From Iamia sp035765045 (GTDB taxonomy: Bacteria > Actinomycetota > Acidimicrobiia > Acidimicrobiales > Iamiaceae), in assembly GCA_035765045.1 (NCBI GenBank), contig DASTYI010000192.1:1-15297 (forward strand): a DNA stretch of 15,297 nt. Direction: 5' to 3'. This document shows positions 13,614-15,297 of this stretch, in pieces (the first letter of the stretch is position 1; every line of letters starts with the position of its first letter). Below the pieces are notes generated by a model. The model saw nothing but the letters and a program-made list of their open reading frames with translations. It was not told the DNA's origin and ran no database searches. The translations under genes were made by a program, and so were the position numbers.

Positions 13614-14972
13614 GTGACCGCTCTGATCCTGGCCCACGAGGCGGTCGGCCTGACCGGGGACGGGGTCCCGGCCGGGCTGCTCTACGGCATCGTCGTCGGC
13701 CTCGCCCTGGTCGGGGCGCTCGGCCTCCGGGCCGGGGGGACCCGTCTCCTCGGCGGCCCGGCGGTGCCCCCCCTCAGCGTCGACGGGGCCGAGGGCAGCC
13801 CCTGGCCCGGCGACGGCCGCACGGTCCGCACCGTGGCCGGCGCCGTCGGGGTCGTCGCCCTCGTCGCCCTGCTCGTCGTGGGGTGGGCCGGATCCGACCT
13901 GAGCGGGCTCAACCCGCTGCCGTCGACCCTCGTCCTGCTCTGGTGGTCGGTGCCGGTCCTGGCCCTGCTCCTCGGCGACTGGTGGCGGCTGGTCGACCCC
14001 TTCGACGCCATCGCCGGGGTCGTCGAGCGGCTGCGCCCCCGGCCGGTGGCCGCCGAGGACCCCGACGGCGAGGTCTTCGAGGCCGGCGACTGGTGGGTGC
14101 CGGCGCTCCTGCTGGCCAGCTTCGCCTGGATGGTGACGTGCTGGCTCGACGGCCAGCAGCCGCGGAACATGGCGCTGTGGCTGACCGGCCTGACCGTCGT
14201 GATGGTCGCCGGCGCCGGGCTCGGCGGGCGGGCCTGGGTGCGACGGTCCTCGCCCCTCGCCGTCCTCACCGGGGCCCTTGGCGCGGCCGCCCCGATCGAC
14301 TGGTCCACGGGCCAGCCCCGGTTCCGCTCGCCCCTCGTCGGGCTGGCCGGCCGAGCCGGCGGTCGGCGCACGGCGGCGGTGCTGCTGGTCGTCCTCGGCA
14401 CCGCCTTCTGGGAGGCGGTCAGCGGCACCCAGTGGTGGGCCGACCTGGTGGGGCCCGGTGGCACCGGCGGCACCGGCGAGGCCCTCGTCTGGTCCACGGC
14501 CGGGCTGGCCTGGTGCATCCTGCTGGCCGGGGCGGCGTGGATCGGCACCGGGGCGGCGGCCGAGGCCCTGGCCGCCCGGGCCGGCGCCGGTGCGCTGGAG
14601 GAGCCCCTGGCCGGCGACATGGCGGTGGCCCTCGCCCCGCTGGCCGCCGTCGCCCTGGCGTCGCACCAGCTCGAGACGCTGCTGATCACCGGGCAGGACG
14701 TCCTCTTCTTCTACGCCGCCGACCCGCTGGCCGAGGGCTGGGACCTGACCGGCAGCCGGTCGTGGGCGGTCAACGAGGAGGTCCTCTCACCCGTCGTGCT
14801 GGCCTGGACCCGCTTCGGCCTCGTCCTCGCCGGGCTCGGCCTGCTGCTCGCCGGGGGCTGGGACCGCCTGACGGCCCGGGTGGGCAAGGCCGTCGTCACC
14901 GCCGGGTGGGCGGTCGCCGGGTTCACGGCGGCCGCCGGGAGCCTCGCCCTCTGGCTGCTCCTCGGGGCGTGA
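13605..14972 (+). CDS. Polytopic membrane protein of the 'fenitrothion hydrolase'-like family
   Basis: A 455-residue integral membrane protein with about ten hydrophobic helices. Several segments match, from memory, actinobacterial proteins annotated as fenitrothion hydrolase: the N-terminal AHEAVGLTGDGVPAGLLYG, then SGLNPLPSTLVLLWWSVPVLALL followed by GDWWRLVDPFDA, and near the end SHQLETLLITGQDVLFFY followed by ADPLAEGWDLTGS. That name comes from one organophosphate-degrading strain, and the hydrolase activity of distant members is unproven, so transport or another membrane role is possible. The conserved His/Glu/Asp in the helices (H11, D130, H354, E357) could be metal or proton sites. The start may be GTG 13614 rather than ATG 13605. 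The stop overlaps the GTG of the next small gene (GTGA). Confidence 0.8.
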   Translation: MRPVTALILAHEAVGLTGDGVPAGLLYGIVVGLALVGALGLRAGGTRLLGGPAVPPLSVDGAEGSPWPGDGRTVRTVAGAVGVVALVALLVVGWAGSDLSGLNPLPSTLVLLWWSVPVLALLLGDWWRLVDPFDAIAGVVERLRPRPVAAEDPDGEVFEAGDWWVPALLLASFAWMVTCWLDGQQPRNMALWLTGLTVVMVAGAGLGGRAWVRRSSPLAVLTGALGAAAPIDWSTGQPRFRSPLVGLAGRAGGRRTAAVLLVVLGTAFWEAVSGTQWWADLVGPGGTGGTGEALVWSTAGLAWCILLAGAAWIGTGAAAEALAARAGAGALEEPLAGDMAVALAPLAAVALASHQLETLLITGQDVLFFYAADPLAEGWDLTGSRSWAVNEEVLSPVVLAWTRFGLVLAGLGLLLAGGWDRLTARVGKAVVTAGWAVAGFTAAAGSLALWLLLGA

Positions 14973-15160
14973 GGGTGCTCGGCCTCCTCCTGGCCCACCA
15001 GGGCGGGTGGGACGAGATCCTCCTCGTCCTCACCCCGATCGCCCTCTTCGCCGGCCTGCTCTGGCTGGCCAACACCCGGGCCAACAAGGAGCTCCAGCGC
15101 CGCCGGGCCGAGGCCGACGAGCAGGACGGGGACCAGGACGAGCCCGAAGCCGGGGGCTAG
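14969..15160 (+). CDS. Small single-span membrane protein coupled to the upstream membrane gene
   Basis: A 63-residue protein starting with GTG inside the stop of the preceding gene (GTGA overlap), a strong sign of translational coupling. One membrane helix (about 17-35, EILLVLTPIALFAGLLWLA) is followed by a highly charged tail (NKELQRRRAEADEQDGDQDEPE). Its start LLLAHQGGWDEILLV echoes the LILAHEAVG start of its partner. It is probably a small subunit or stabiliser of the large membrane protein; no named family is recognised. Palindromic repeat copy 3 begins 15 bases after its stop. Confidence 0.7.
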   Translation: MRVLGLLLAHQGGWDEILLVLTPIALFAGLLWLANTRANKELQRRRAEADEQDGDQDEPEAGG

Positions 15161-15175
15161 GGCGTGTCCTGCGAT

Positions 15176-15204
15176 CGCCTCAAGGTGCCAGGCACCTTGA
15201 GGCG
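15176..15204. repeat. GGTGCCAGGCACC palindromic repeat, copy 3 (perfect)
   Basis: A perfect 29-base palindrome with 14-base arms around A15190: CGCCTCAA, the core, then TTGAGGCG. It extends by one G-T pair outward (15175/15205). Compared with copy 1 the mismatched pair is restored to A-T. It lies 15 bases after the stop of the small membrane protein and is not followed by a T-run. Confidence 0.85.
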
Positions 15205-15297
15205 GGGAGCGTCGCCACCTCCTCCACGGCGGCCGAGGAGACTGCGACCCTCAACGGGCGAGGACCCCGCTCAGGGTCGCTGATTCGGCCCGGACCT
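15205..15297. other. Non-coding tail with a weak inverted repeat
   Basis: No gene is seen in the last 93 bases. GCGACCCT (15244-15251) and AGGGTCGC (15273-15280) form 8-base arms around a 21-base loop. This could be a terminator for a gene arriving from beyond the window or chance in GC-rich sequence. Confidence 0.3.

Noticed and set aside
14460..14477. Tandem 9-base repeat GGCACCGGC x2
   Set aside because: Encodes a Gly-Thr-Gly loop within the membrane protein; a common coding repeat at this GC content.
13560..14666. Minus-strand open frame opposite the polytopic membrane protein
   Set aside because: Low-complexity Gly/Gln/Arg/Asp composition; the plus strand gives convincing helices and family motifs.
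15244..15280. Inverted repeat with 8-base arms near the window end
   Set aside because: Short arms and a 21-base loop in very GC-rich sequence; not strong enough to call a terminator or riboswitch.
1..15297. CRISPR array, tRNA/rRNA genes, insertion sequence or prophage
   Set aside because: No regularly spaced repeats, no cloverleaf or rRNA-like stretch, and no transposase, integrase or phage motifs were seen.

Overview
This 15.3 kb window is very GC-rich (roughly three quarters G+C by eye) and comes from an actinobacterium. The ligA / MetE-like / mnmA / cysteine desulfurase neighbourhood, a B-box rhomboid protease, a secreted beta-propeller protein and TANNNT promoters set directly at start codons fit Actinomycetota. 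A deep-branching group such as Acidimicrobiia is my best guess, but the window alone does not prove it. I see no tRNA, rRNA, CRISPR array, transposase or phage gene. It looks like ordinary chromosome.

Layout. 1-1123 (-): 5' part of ligA (NAD-dependent DNA ligase), cut by the window edge. 1282-2667 (+): DUF4388-type protein with a long acidic linker. 2721-3734 (-): stand-alone MetE C-terminal-like protein. 3882-9310 (+): a run of six tightly packed genes, namely a membrane protein, a beta-lactamase-fold serine hydrolase, a cysteine desulfurase, mnmA, a SAM methyltransferase and an SRPBCC protein. 13481-9320 (-): nfu, an enoyl-CoA hydratase, a B-box rhomboid protease and a secreted beta-propeller protein. 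13605-15160 (+): a polytopic membrane protein resembling the 'fenitrothion hydrolase' family, translationally coupled to a 63-residue single-span protein.

How the genes work together. The clearest functional unit is cysteine desulfurase plus MnmA, which overlap by 4 bases: the first makes a protein persulfide and the second uses that sulfur for 2-thiouridine at tRNA position 34. Nfu, on the other arm, also belongs to sulfur/iron handling (Fe-S carrier). LigA, the MetE-like protein, MnmA and the desulfurase form a neighbourhood that I recall as also clustered in mycobacteria. The remaining genes have only family-level assignments.

Two non-coding patterns stand out. (1) Three 29-31 base near-perfect palindromes share the core GGTGCCAGGCACC but carry different, self-complementary arms; each lies 3-19 bases after a stop codon, so they look like mobile REP-type hairpins used as terminators. 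(2) Five start codons have a TANNNT hexamer 7-10 bases upstream and no Shine-Dalgarno, consistent with leaderless transcription. One of these hexamers (cysteine desulfurase) is built from the stop codon of the upstream gene, and two others imply that the true starts of ligA and of the membrane protein are GTG codons slightly inside the longest ATG reading.
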